Assembly: GCF_000243335.1 (NCBI RefSeq)
Contig: NZ_JH597773.1
Location: 3,554,015-3,618,014, forward strand
Source of the DNA: Leptonema illini DSM 21528
Lineage (GTDB): Bacteria > Spirochaetota > Leptospiria > Leptospirales > Leptonemataceae
DNA length: 64,000 nt
Reading direction: 5' to 3'
In this document: positions 52,364-60,528 of the stretch, in pieces
How the letters are laid out: each line of letters starts with the position of its first letter
Numbering within the stretch: position 1 is the stretch's first letter
The notes under the pieces: model-generated
Databases searched by the model: none
The model's input: the letters and a program-made list of their open reading frames with translations, nothing else
What the model was told of the DNA's origin: nothing
Translations under genes and position numbers: made by a program

Positions 52364-53434
52364 TCAATTCTTCTCGAGCGCCTCGACCTTCTTCTGCAGT
52401 GCCTTCAGATCTCGCGACATCTGCGGCAGATTGCGAATCAGAACGTTATTACGGTGATGCGCCGTAATCGGCAGAAGCGGCGGCCCGCCAGCATATACAC
52501 CGGACTTTTCGATGTTTTCGGTAACGGCGGCGCGCACGAGAAGGACGGTATCATCCGGAACGGTAATATGATCGAGCATGCCCGTCTGCCCGCTGCAGAT
52601 GACGCGCTTGCCGAGCTTGCATGAACCGGCGATGCCCGTCATCGCCACCATGATCGTATCTTCGCCGATATCGCAGTTATGGGCGATATGACAGAAGTTA
52701 TCGGTGATGACGCCGCTGCGGATCAGCGTGACGCCGTAAGCGGCTCTGTCGATGCAGTTGTTGGCGCCGATCACACAACGCTCTTCAAGAACGACGATGC
52801 CCGTCTGTGGAATGCGATGATGTTTGCGCTGTGCATCCTGCGCGAAGCCGAAGCCTTCGCTGCCGATGACCGTGCTTGAGCGGATGATGCAGTCTCGTCC
52901 GATCTGGCAGCCCCGCCCGATCGTCACGTTGGCGTGCAGAACGGTATTCTCACCGATGACGGCCTCGGCCTCGACGACCGTTCCGGCCATTACGACGCTG
53001 CCGGCCTGTAACTCAGCGCCGCGTCCGATGACGGCGTTGGGGCCGACGACGGCCGTATCGGCGATCTTCGCCTGCGGATGAATGACGGCAGACGGATGGA
53101 TGCGACCCCACTCCTCCGTATCGCGAAAGTTCCAATCGGCATACTGTTGTTTTAAAAGAGCGTGCGCAAGGTTAACGTTATCGGCGACAAGGCATGGTTT
53201 GTCGATCGGCGCCCCGGCGATCTTTGCGGCGACGACGATGGCCGTCGCCTTGCTTGCAAGGGCCGTATTCAGAAATTCCTGCGTAGAAGCGAAGGTTATG
53301 TCGCCCGAGCCGCAGTGCTCGGCCGCATTGATGCCCGTAACGGTGGCGTTCTCCCCCCGGAGTTCTGCTTTCACGCCTCTGGAATTCAGAAAATCCGACA
53401 TTTCCTTCAGCGTGACCGATGTATTTGTATTCAT
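52364..53434 (-). CDS. lpxD: UDP-3-O-acylglucosamine N-acyltransferase LpxD
   Basis: 356 residues, standard length. The N-terminal UDP-GlcNAc-binding domain (VTGINAAEHCGSGDITF) precedes a left-handed beta helix of hexapeptide repeats (IGRGCQIGRDCIIRSS and so on). Catalytic histidine lies in FCHIAHNCDIGEDT. A C-terminal helix (QKKVEALEKN) completes it. It adds the second acyl chain in lipid A synthesis, so the organism makes LPS. Not in an lpx operon here. Confidence 0.95.
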   Translation of the reverse strand: MNTNTSVTLKEMSDFLNSRGVKAELRGENATVTGINAAEHCGSGDITFASTQEFLNTALASKATAIVVAAKIAGAPIDKPCLVADNVNLAHALLKQQYADWNFRDTEEWGRIHPSAVIHPQAKIADTAVVGPNAVIGRGAELQAGSVVMAGTVVEAEAVIGENTVLHANVTIGRGCQIGRDCIIRSSTVIGSEGFGFAQDAQRKHHRIPQTGIVVLEERCVIGANNCIDRAAYGVTLIRSGVITDNFCHIAHNCDIGEDTIMVAMTGIAGSCKLGKRVICSGQTGMLDHITVPDDTVLLVRAAVTENIEKSGVYAGGPPLLPITAHHRNNVLIRNLPQMSRDLKALQKKVEALEKN

Positions 53435-53490
53435 AGATACCGAATCTCAGAAGGGTCGCTTTATCTTCAATCCCGTTTCACCGGCAGGAT

Positions 53491-55209
53491 TCACGATATC
53501 AGCCGCTTCTTTCCCTCGATAAAGTCGACCAGAACGAAATGATCGAGCTTCGACGGATGCGGATAAAAAACGCGTCCCTGCGTATTCTTCACAAACTCTT
53601 CGACAAAAGGACGTTCGTCGAAGAAGGTGAAGCCCCATTCGGGTGTGAGCAGGAACGTATTGATCGAGATGCCGGCTTCGGTGCAGGCCCGGGCCTCTTT
53701 CAAGGCGAAATCGAAATCGGCCGGCGATGGCGGATAGTTGATGTGCAGCTTGTTCTCTTCGAAATGCGCTGTAGGAACGCCATCCGTTATAAGAATGATC
53801 TGCTTGTTCTTGGTTTCTTTTCCTCCAAGAAGCTGGCGACATAAGGCCAGGCCGCGCTGCAGATTCGTGAAATAGAGCGGGATGCCCTGATAGGGATCTT
53901 TCTTCTGCTGTAGAGAGCGCGCCGCCATATCAAATCGCAGTCGTATATGCGGATCAAAGATCGTAACGGGAAAAGGTTGCAGTGACGGAATATCGGACGG
54001 GCGATAGACCTGCGCCGTCGTTCCGAATCCGACGATGAGCAGGCGGTCTTCTCGGTATTCGTCTCTGATCAGGGATTCAAGGGCGAGAACCATCTTCTTC
54101 GCGTTATAAAATCGGTCGGAGCGCTGCATCGAGCCCGACATATCAAGCAGTACGGCGGTGGCGCTTTTCGCCTGTCCGCGGGAGCGAAAGATTTCGAGAT
54201 CACGAAAGCCCGGTCGCGGCTGCCCTGTTCGGATAACGGCATTGATGATGCTCGCCGCCGGATCGAGGTTGCTGATGTTATCGCCCATCTCATAGCTGCG
54301 GCTGATCGGCGTGATCTGTTCGCCGTCGCTCTCTTCGGGCGAGATCAACGATCCGCCCGAGTCGTCCTGTTTCAGATTGCGAAAGATCTCTTCAAGGGCG
54401 CGCCTTCCGATGCGGCGAATGGATTCAGGCGAAAGTTGCAATTCGCCGGCCTCGTCGCGTACGATCTGGCCCTGTTTTTCAAGAAGCTCGGCAAGGTGAT
54501 CGAAGATGCGTTGCCGGCGTTCGAGAAATTCCTCGTAGGACTCGGGCCCGAGCAGTTCGGCAAGGCGTTCGAGATTGAACTGGAAGAGGTCGCCGTTCTG
54601 CATCGCCGTCTGCAGATTCTTGCGCAGCTCTTCAAGCTGTTCGAGGGCGTCGATGATCTCGATGGCGGTCTTTCGGTTCACGTCCTCCGTTCCGCGAAAT
54701 GGAAAGCGACGCATGGCTCCGTCGATACGATTGCGATCTTCAAGCGCCTTAAGTAGAGCGTTATAGTCCCGGTGGCGGATCTGCTGATCTTTTACAAGAT
54801 CCCACTTCATCTGAAAGATGCGGTCATGAGAGCGGTCGGAGAGGGCCTGCTCGAATTCCGATTTGCGCGAGGCGTCCTTCCCGGTTTTCAGTTGTTCCAG
54901 AACGCCTTTTCCCTCGCGGTCGACGTCGCGATCCGTGTCGCCCAGGGCGCCGTCGAGTCGGTAGCGTTCCAGCAGCTCGCTCTGCTGCTTTTCGATCTGC
55001 TTGATGAAGCCGCCGAGCAGATCGTCCATGCCACCCTCTTTTAAAAAAAGGTTTACGGGCAGGCCTCGACTAATCAGTTCATTCAGAGCATCTTCGAGGG
55101 CGATGTCATGTTTCATCAGAAGCTCGGAAAGGATCGACATCAGTCGGTCTGTGTTCCAGCCTTCGGGATCAGGACCGGGCTCGTAAGGTCCATAGCGATG
55201 CGTGATCAT
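53491..55209 (-). CDS. VWA-domain protein
   Basis: 572 residues. The N-terminal two thirds are charged and largely helical (LEQLKTGKDASRKSEFEQAL). The C-terminal von Willebrand A domain begins at TAVLLDMSGSMQRSDRFYNA with the metal-binding DxSxS motif, then IGFGTT-type and ILITDGVPTAH segments. Such cytoplasmic VWA proteins often work with a MoxR AAA+ ATPase, but none is in this window. Its start codon overlaps that of the divergent EEP gene; AGGAG stands 10 bases upstream. Confidence 0.82.
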   Translation of the reverse strand: MITHRYGPYEPGPDPEGWNTDRLMSILSELLMKHDIALEDALNELISRGLPVNLFLKEGGMDDLLGGFIKQIEKQQSELLERYRLDGALGDTDRDVDREGKGVLEQLKTGKDASRKSEFEQALSDRSHDRIFQMKWDLVKDQQIRHRDYNALLKALEDRNRIDGAMRRFPFRGTEDVNRKTAIEIIDALEQLEELRKNLQTAMQNGDLFQFNLERLAELLGPESYEEFLERRQRIFDHLAELLEKQGQIVRDEAGELQLSPESIRRIGRRALEEIFRNLKQDDSGGSLISPEESDGEQITPISRSYEMGDNISNLDPAASIINAVIRTGQPRPGFRDLEIFRSRGQAKSATAVLLDMSGSMQRSDRFYNAKKMVLALESLIRDEYREDRLLIVGFGTTAQVYRPSDIPSLQPFPVTIFDPHIRLRFDMAARSLQQKKDPYQGIPLYFTNLQRGLALCRQLLGGKETKNKQIILITDGVPTAHFEENKLHINYPPSPADFDFALKEARACTEAGISINTFLLTPEWGFTFFDERPFVEEFVKNTQGRVFYPHPSKLDHFVLVDFIEGKKRLIS

Positions 55210-56023
55210 GGTACTGCGACTCCTGACTTATAATATACACAAAGCGATCGGAACGGACCGTCGTTACCGCCCCGAACGCGTCGCCGAAATTCTGCATCAA
55301 TCGGGCGCCGACATCCTCTGTTTGCAAGAAGTCGATTTCAGCGTGCCGCGCTCCCACAACGACGACCTGGCCCACCGTCTTGCCGAGGCGCTTGGATTCC
55401 ACTGCTCCCTGGGCCTCAACGTCTTTTTAAAACGCGGCGCCTACGGAAATGCAATCCTTTCGAAATATCCAATCGTGCACACGGAGAACCTCAATATCAC
55501 CTGGGGCATCAAAAAGGCGCGCGGATGCCTGATGTCGCGCATCGAAACGCCTGCCGGCGACGTGGCCGTGCTCAACATGCACCTCGGTCTTGCCGGATTC
55601 GAGCGCATCCGGCAGGTGCGCATGATCCTTGAAAGCTCCTTTTTGCAAACCGTGCAGAGCCTGCCTACGGTGATCGTCGGCGACACAAACGACCGGGCCG
55701 AAAAGGTCGACCGGCTCTTTAACCGAAAGGGCTATGTCGATACGTCAAGCGTCCGCACGAGGCCGACCGTGGCGAAAAAATCCGTGCAGCTGCCCGACTG
55801 GCGTAAATTAAAGAATATAAAGGATATTAAAGAAATCCGCAGCCTGGGAATCCCCGTAGATTTGCAGACCTTTCCGTCTTATTCACCGTTTCCGCTCATC
55901 AGAATCGACAAGGTATTTGTAAATAATCGTTTCGAGATCCGGGCGCATGAGGTCATCCGCAACGGACACACGCGCATCGCCTCGGATCATCTGCCCGTAC
56001 AGGTCGATTTGCACGTTGTTTGA
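55208..56023 (+). CDS. Endonuclease/exonuclease/phosphatase (EEP) family protein
   Basis: 271 residues. EEP fold marks: LRLLTYNIHKAIGTDRRY, ILCLQEVD (metal-binding Glu), VAVLNMHLGL, VIVGDTNDRAEK and the terminal IASDHLPVQVDL with the Asp-His pair. Members cut DNA, RNA or phospholipid/inositol phosphates; substrate open. The ATG at 55208 shares CATG with the start of the divergent VWA gene, so promoters must lie inside the neighbouring coding sequences. Confidence 0.88.
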   Translation: MVLRLLTYNIHKAIGTDRRYRPERVAEILHQSGADILCLQEVDFSVPRSHNDDLAHRLAEALGFHCSLGLNVFLKRGAYGNAILSKYPIVHTENLNITWGIKKARGCLMSRIETPAGDVAVLNMHLGLAGFERIRQVRMILESSFLQTVQSLPTVIVGDTNDRAEKVDRLFNRKGYVDTSSVRTRPTVAKKSVQLPDWRKLKNIKDIKEIRSLGIPVDLQTFPSYSPFPLIRIDKVFVNNRFEIRAHEVIRNGHTRIASDHLPVQVDLHVV

Positions 56024-56114
56024 AACCGACATCCGACCTGCTACGAAATACGATCGAGCTGCAACGGCAAAAAGAATTGCCGTGAGACATCAGTTCAATT
56101 ACTGTACGGCTCAG

Positions 56115-56135
56115 TGATTATGACATACATAATCA
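56115..56135 (+). promoter_or_regulatory. Inverted repeat in front of htpX
   Basis: TGATTATG and CATAATCA, perfect 8-base complements with a 5-base spacer, end at the first base of the AGGAGG ribosome-binding site (56135-56140). It may be an operator or an mRNA hairpin controlling htpX translation. Confidence 0.5.
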
Positions 56136-56154
56136 GGAGGAACTCTCTAAGACT

Positions 56155-57048
56155 ATGACCTGGCTCAAGCGGATATTTCTGTTCGGAATCGTAAACCTGT
56201 TGATCGTCGTTACGATCTCCGTTCTCACCTCTGTTTTCGGATTGCAGCCCTATCTAACAGCGAGCGGCTATAACATCACGTCGCTGGCGATCTTCTGTCT
56301 CATGTGGGGCATGGGCGGAGCGTTTATCTCGCTCGGTCTTTCCCGTATCATGGCGAAGATGATGATGGGCGTGCAGGTCGTTCAACCGAACGATGCGCAA
56401 TTCGGCGGTCTGGTCCAGCGCGTGCATGGCCTTGCCCGAAAGGCCGGCCTGAAGACCATGCCCGAAGTCGGCGTCTACGAAAGCCCCGAACTGAACGCCT
56501 TTGCAACAGGGCCGACGAAGAACCGTTCCCTGGTCGCCGTATCGACGGGCCTTCTAAGTCGCATGGATGCCGATGCCGTCGACGGAGTCCTCGGCCATGA
56601 GATCGCTCATATTGCAAACGGCGATATGGTGACGATGACTCTTGTTCAGGGCATCGTGAACGCCTTCGTTATGTTCATCGCCCGCATCATCGCCTTCGCC
56701 GTCGGCAGCTTCATCAAAGAGGATAGCCTGCGTTATATCGCACGATTCGCCGTAACGATCGTCCTTGAGATCGCCCTCAGCTTCCTTGGCATGATCGTCG
56801 TGGGATACTTCTCGAGAATGCGCGAGTATCGTGCCGACAACGGTGGAGCGAAACTCGCCGGTCGCGATAAGATGATCCGTGCCCTTGAAAGCCTGAAGGC
56901 CGCTTATGAGATTCGCGACGAGAACCAGCCTGAATCGCTGGCCACGCTTAAGATCTCGGGTAAATCAGGCGGACTGATGGCGCTGATGTCCACGCATCCG
57001 CCGCTGGACGAGCGCATTGCAAAACTGCGTACGGCGCCGATCATCTAA
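56155..57048 (+). CDS. htpX: Membrane zinc metalloprotease HtpX
   Basis: 297 residues. Two N-terminal helices, then the M48 motif GVLGHEIAHIANGDM (HExxH), and further hydrophobic helices, with the third zinc ligand Glu in SRMREYRADNGGA. The C-terminus THPPLDERIAKL is typical. HtpX degrades damaged membrane proteins at the inner membrane and is often stress-induced. A good AGGAGGA site and an inverted repeat precede it. Confidence 0.95.
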   Translation: MTWLKRIFLFGIVNLLIVVTISVLTSVFGLQPYLTASGYNITSLAIFCLMWGMGGAFISLGLSRIMAKMMMGVQVVQPNDAQFGGLVQRVHGLARKAGLKTMPEVGVYESPELNAFATGPTKNRSLVAVSTGLLSRMDADAVDGVLGHEIAHIANGDMVTMTLVQGIVNAFVMFIARIIAFAVGSFIKEDSLRYIARFAVTIVLEIALSFLGMIVVGYFSRMREYRADNGGAKLAGRDKMIRALESLKAAYEIRDENQPESLATLKISGKSGGLMALMSTHPPLDERIAKLRTAPII

Positions 57049-57111
57049 GATCGCATTTCAAAACGGGTTCAGCAATACAGGAAGTGTTGCCTGCATCCTC
57101 TGCCTGACGGC

Positions 57112-57149
57112 CGCGCCCCACCCGCATCATGCGGGATGGGGAGCGCGGT
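57112..57149 (+). terminator. Hairpin downstream of htpX
   Basis: CCGCGCCCC ... GCGCGG-type arms with an inner CCCGCAT/ATGCGGG stem form a long G+C-rich hairpin about 65 bases after the htpX stop. There is no T run, so it may be a weak or Rho-assisted terminator, or a palindromic repeat. Confidence 0.5.
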
Positions 57150-57210
57150 TCTATGTAGCGCTCGGATTGGGTAACGCCCCACAACAATGCGAGCAGGCCG
57201 TGAGTGCGGT

Positions 57211-57597
57211 CTATACGATCCGAGAAATCAGCCGCGTAATAAGTGGATACAGGGTCGCTGCTCCGATTAGACCAGCGAGAATCCAGCGTGTCTGCGAGGT
57301 GATATCATTGTGCAACCCGGCAATCCTTGCATGCAGACCGGAGATGTCTTTATGAAGCCCCGATATCTGCTTCTGAACATCGGCGAAGTCTGCCTTCATT
57401 TCGGCGCGCAGCTCGGCAATCTCGAGTCGAACGCCCGCAATTTCTTTTTCAAGTGATTTTTCGTAGGACAGCGCCGACATCTGGATCACCTCGTCTCTCT
57501 GAACAGAGAAAGAAGAGGAAAGAAAGTCAACAAATTTCGGTGCGGCACTTCCGAAAACTGCAGCTACCTCTTCGGGCAGCGAAATAAAATGTGGCAT
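57211..57597 (-). CDS. Coiled-coil protein with C-terminal membrane anchor
   Basis: 128 residues: a short N-terminal domain (MPHFISLPEEVAAVFGSAAP), a coiled coil of about 60 residues (EIAGVRLEIAELRAEMKADF, QISGLHKDISGLHARIAGLH) and a C-terminal helix WILAGLIGAATLYPLI. Resembles DUF1640/CCDC90-like proteins. The heptad-like repeat QISGLHKD/DISGLHAR suggests a parallel bundle. Function unknown. Confidence 0.65.
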   Translation of the reverse strand: MPHFISLPEEVAAVFGSAAPKFVDFLSSSFSVQRDEVIQMSALSYEKSLEKEIAGVRLEIAELRAEMKADFADVQKQISGLHKDISGLHARIAGLHNDITSQTRWILAGLIGAATLYPLITRLISRIV

Positions 57598-57751
57598 TAC
57601 AGGCCTCCTGTTTAGAAGACAGGGTCAGGCTTCGGACGAATGAGTAATAAAAAAACTGGGACAGGAGAAAAAGCCGCTTGAGTAAAGGGGCGTGACAATC
57701 GCAGTGAGCATGTTGCCGGCGCTGGCCGCGAGTGAAGACGTCACGAAGGGA

Positions 57752-58129
57752 TTACGGCAAATAGGTTTCCTGCTCTTTTAGCAGAGATATTAGCTTTTTA
57801 TCAAGAGTCCAGATTCTGGCTGACCGCCTGCGACATTCATGGACTAAAACCGCATCTGTGAGTCCTACTCCTCGGGAATAGAATTTCTTTTCGTAAGAAA
57901 GATATCCGCCCTCAATAATCCCTCTTTCGCTTTCTGAGTCAGACAGGACATCCCAGTAGTTCAACACAAGATCGGCTTCTTTTTTGTTGCGACAGCCCTG
58001 CAATAGCTCCGCAAAGATCAGAGAGTGTGCGATGATATCGCCAGATTCCAGTCGCTTCTTTAAATTTGTGAATACGGGGTCTTTCGCTTTGAAGAATTCG
58101 ATCCAGACGGAAGTATCTACAAGAATCAT
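57752..58129 (-). CDS. vapC: VapC-type PIN-domain toxin
   Basis: 125 residues. The acidic PIN residues are in place: Asp5 in MILVDTSVWIEFF, Glu41 in IFAELLQG, an Asp in GVGLTDAVLVHEC, and another in TLDKKLIS. VapC toxins are ribonucleases cutting tRNA or rRNA. It overlaps the antitoxin gene by 4 bases, in the usual order vapB-vapC. Unlike the higB copies in this window it appears complete. Confidence 0.9.
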   Translation of the reverse strand: MILVDTSVWIEFFKAKDPVFTNLKKRLESGDIIAHSLIFAELLQGCRNKKEADLVLNYWDVLSDSESERGIIEGGYLSYEKKFYSRGVGLTDAVLVHECRRRSARIWTLDKKLISLLKEQETYLP

Positions 58130-58344
58130 CGTGACTTCCGATTCAGCTTTCGGACCTCTGCGGCCGAATAGCTATCGTTAAAGGAGAGCGGTGATCTGGC
58201 GACCTTTTCGTTCAGTTTCTTTATCCTGGTTATCTTCAGCCATTCGGTTAGAGCCAGATGCAGAGACTCTGTGATATTCTTACCGCCAGACATTGTCTGA
58301 ACATCGCGAACCAGTTCATCCGGAAGAATAGCCGTTACTTTCAT
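58126..58344 (-). CDS. vapB: VapB-type antitoxin
   Basis: 72 residues from the ATG at 58344. The start MKVTAILPDELVRDVQTMSG fits the ribbon-helix-helix VapB/DUF2191 group, followed by NITESLHLALTEWLKI and a basic tail (RKLNRKSR) that would bind the toxin. Overlaps vapC by 4 bases. The longer frame to 58386 is not needed. Confidence 0.88.
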   Translation of the reverse strand: MKVTAILPDELVRDVQTMSGGKNITESLHLALTEWLKITRIKKLNEKVARSPLSFNDSYSAAEVRKLNRKSR

Positions 58345-58444
58345 ACGATTCAGTATACGATAGTGCATCGTATTCGTCAAGGGCAAAGAAGGGCTAACTG
58401 GATGAGTCGGTGTAGATTTGCAGTGAGCCGAGCGAGTCCGGCCA

Positions 58445-59752
58445 TCAGAGCGGCCCTAAATTCGAGCGCCCGCGCATTCTGCGCACTGCGAAACCGGCAC
58501 CCAGAAAGATCACGATGGCGCCCGCTGCCGTGGCGATCAAGATACCGCGCCCATCAATGAGTACAAGAGTATCGAGAGGAACGATTCCCGACTGCCAGAA
58601 GGTCCACTGACCGCCTATCTCTCTTGCGAGGCTGATGGATCCTGTTTCAAGGACGATGATGCCGTCGCCGTTAGCCGGATTGATGCGCGCCGTCGTATTT
58701 ATCGCCGGAAAGTTAGCCCCGTCATGGCCGATAATATAGCCTCCGGTACCGTCCGGAGCATACAGCGTCGGGCCTGCACCCCAAACAGGCAGGCCGTAAA
58801 GAAACGCGATCGGTTTATGCATGGCTGCAAGCGTTGTCGGCATAAGCACGCCCCGTCCCGGTACGCTGCCGTCTGATCCGGCCATGTGGGCTTGCAAGAA
58901 TCGCGTCATGTCTGCGGCCGACGTATACAGCGAGGCAGCACCGAGCGCGGTGAACCTGTAGTGAAGCGCTAACGATCCATCGGGTCCATAAAAATCGACA
59001 AGATGCGCGGAATCGGGATCGACAAAGGTCGATTGTGTCATGCCAAGAGGCCGCAGTACGGCACGTTGCATGTAGCTGTTGAACGGCTCCTGCGTCACCT
59101 CTTCAATGAGAAGCTGAAGGATCAGATAACCGCCACCGGAATAACGCCAGTGCGATCCCGGCTCTGCGCCGACGCGCACGACGCCGTCGGCTCCCGGCAT
59201 GGCATCTGTTGTGTGCGCGAGTTCTTGCTCGATGGAGGGTGGCGCTTCGTCCGGTGGAAAACCCTGAAAACCCAGGCCGTCTGTTAACCCTGCCGTATGA
59301 GCGAGTAATCGGCGTACCGTAACGGCGTCATTGTCAAACGGGCCTTCGGGCAGATGCCAGCGCGTCAGGTACCGTGAAACCGGAGCATCGAGGTCGATGC
59401 GATTCTGCTCGGCAAGCGTCATCACACCCCAGGCGGTCACCCACTTGCTGAGAGAGGCGACCTGAAAGAGCGATCGGTCGTTAACAGGCCGCCCGTGCGA
59501 GGCGAAGTAGGATTCCTGGACGCGGCCCTGCTCGATAAGCACGATGGCGATGTTGCCGCGTGATTGGTCTTTATAGCGGCTTTCAGCCCAGTGCAAAAAG
59601 GCGGCCGTATCGCTTTTCTCGGGAGGGGATGGTCGAAACCAGCCTCCTCTGGCGGCAAAGACGACCAGGGCCATCCAGCAGGCGACGGCGATCAGAGCGC
59701 CTGATGCGATTGCGAGCCAGCGTTTCATGCGTTGGAATCTCATCTTGCTCAT
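58445..59752 (-). CDS. Serine beta-lactamase-like hydrolase (class C fold)
   Basis: 435 residues: a signal anchor (LAIASGALIAVACWMALVVF), the catalytic SxxK in FQVASLSKWVTAW, a YSGGGYL segment at the YxN site, and a C-terminal helix pair (IATAAGAIVIFLGAGFAV). It belongs to the large PBP4*/esterase EstB/class C group and may act as a peptidase or esterase; true beta-lactamase activity should not be assumed. The ATG at 59752 or a later one (MKRWL) could start it. Confidence 0.85.
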   Translation of the reverse strand: MSKMRFQRMKRWLAIASGALIAVACWMALVVFAARGGWFRPSPPEKSDTAAFLHWAESRYKDQSRGNIAIVLIEQGRVQESYFASHGRPVNDRSLFQVASLSKWVTAWGVMTLAEQNRIDLDAPVSRYLTRWHLPEGPFDNDAVTVRRLLAHTAGLTDGLGFQGFPPDEAPPSIEQELAHTTDAMPGADGVVRVGAEPGSHWRYSGGGYLILQLLIEEVTQEPFNSYMQRAVLRPLGMTQSTFVDPDSAHLVDFYGPDGSLALHYRFTALGAASLYTSAADMTRFLQAHMAGSDGSVPGRGVLMPTTLAAMHKPIAFLYGLPVWGAGPTLYAPDGTGGYIIGHDGANFPAINTTARINPANGDGIIVLETGSISLAREIGGQWTFWQSGIVPLDTLVLIDGRGILIATAAGAIVIFLGAGFAVRRMRGRSNLGPL

Positions 59753-59785
59753 TGGAGGTTACAGTCCTTGTTGTTTCTCGGGCGC

Positions 59786-60004
59786 CTAAAGCCCTGATTC
59801 CACCATACTACGGATCTTCACAGCCTTTTCGAAATGATCAAGCCTGTGAAGCATGATCCACCACGTAGCAGCTTCCATGAGAAGCTCCGGATCATCATTC
59901 CTGTTTGCGAAAAAGGCATAGAACGAGAGGCCAACGCCTTCGCCTTTTTCCTGTATTTTACGGGTGCAGACGTCAATGATTGTTTTTCTAAGGTTTGGTC
60001 GCAT
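59786..60004 (-). CDS. Small hypothetical protein, 72 residues
   Basis: Helical, charged; MRPNLRKTIIDVCTRKIQEK at the start, WWIMLHRLDHFEKAVKIRSM near the end. No family recognised and no clear ribosome-binding site. Composition looks coding. Confidence 0.45.
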   Translation of the reverse strand: MRPNLRKTIIDVCTRKIQEKGEGVGLSFYAFFANRNDDPELLMEAATWWIMLHRLDHFEKAVKIRSMVESGL

Positions 60005-60105
60005 ATTTTTGGGGGATAAGTTAGATGATAGGCCTCAGGTTCCAGGGAACAGCATATTCCGCAAACGGCAAGCCTATCTGACAGCCTCCTCCAAAACAAC
60101 TGCTT

Positions 60106-60477
60106 CTACTGCCCTGCCTTCCTCTCCATGGCCTCGTTCAACTTTTCTGTAATACGGTAGAGTTCTTGCGCTTCAAGCTCAGTCAGAGCGGCGTAGGTTT
60201 CACGTTGCAGCGCAAGCATGATGCGCAGGATGGCCGGCTTCATTTTCTTCGCCTTCTGTGTTGGACTGAGCACGACCGATCTACCATCGGTCGTGGATTT
60301 CGTAGAAGTCAGGTATTGCTGTTCGATCAGTTTACGAACGAGCACCGTTACCGTCGGCTTTGTGCGCTGAATCTGACTGGCGATTTCTGTCGGGGTCAGC
60401 CCCGGCCTGCGCAATAGAAACGACAGGATTTCGAGATGGGAGCGCGTCAGCCCGGTCAGGCCTTTTTCATCCAGCAT
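60106..60477 (-). pseudogene. MarR-family regulator, truncated duplicate
   Basis: 123 residues beginning MLDEKGLTGLTRSHLEILSF. Nearly identical to the C-terminal 120 residues of the intact regulator at 62345-62848 but lacking its first about 27 residues, which form the dimerisation helix. The start codon is inside the conserved sequence and no operator-like dyad lies upstream. It may still be expressed but is probably non-functional. Its tail differs (MERKAGQ). Confidence 0.75.
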
Positions 60478-60480
60478 GGC
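60131..60480. repeat. Long direct repeat, left copy
   Basis: 350 bases repeated without any insertion or deletion at 62430-62779, with about 16 mismatches counted by eye (roughly 95 percent identical). It covers most of the marR coding sequence. The glycosyltransferase gene lies between the copies. Confidence 0.9.
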
Positions 60481-60528
60481 GGCCAGAGCAACCGTTGCTA
60501 TAGCGATTATCTGTTCGATACTGCCATA

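Noticed and set aside
58445..59752. Antibiotic resistance beta-lactamase
   Set aside because: The SxxK fold is shared by esterases and peptidases, and the sequence has a membrane anchor and an extra C-terminal helix. Resistance cannot be claimed from sequence.
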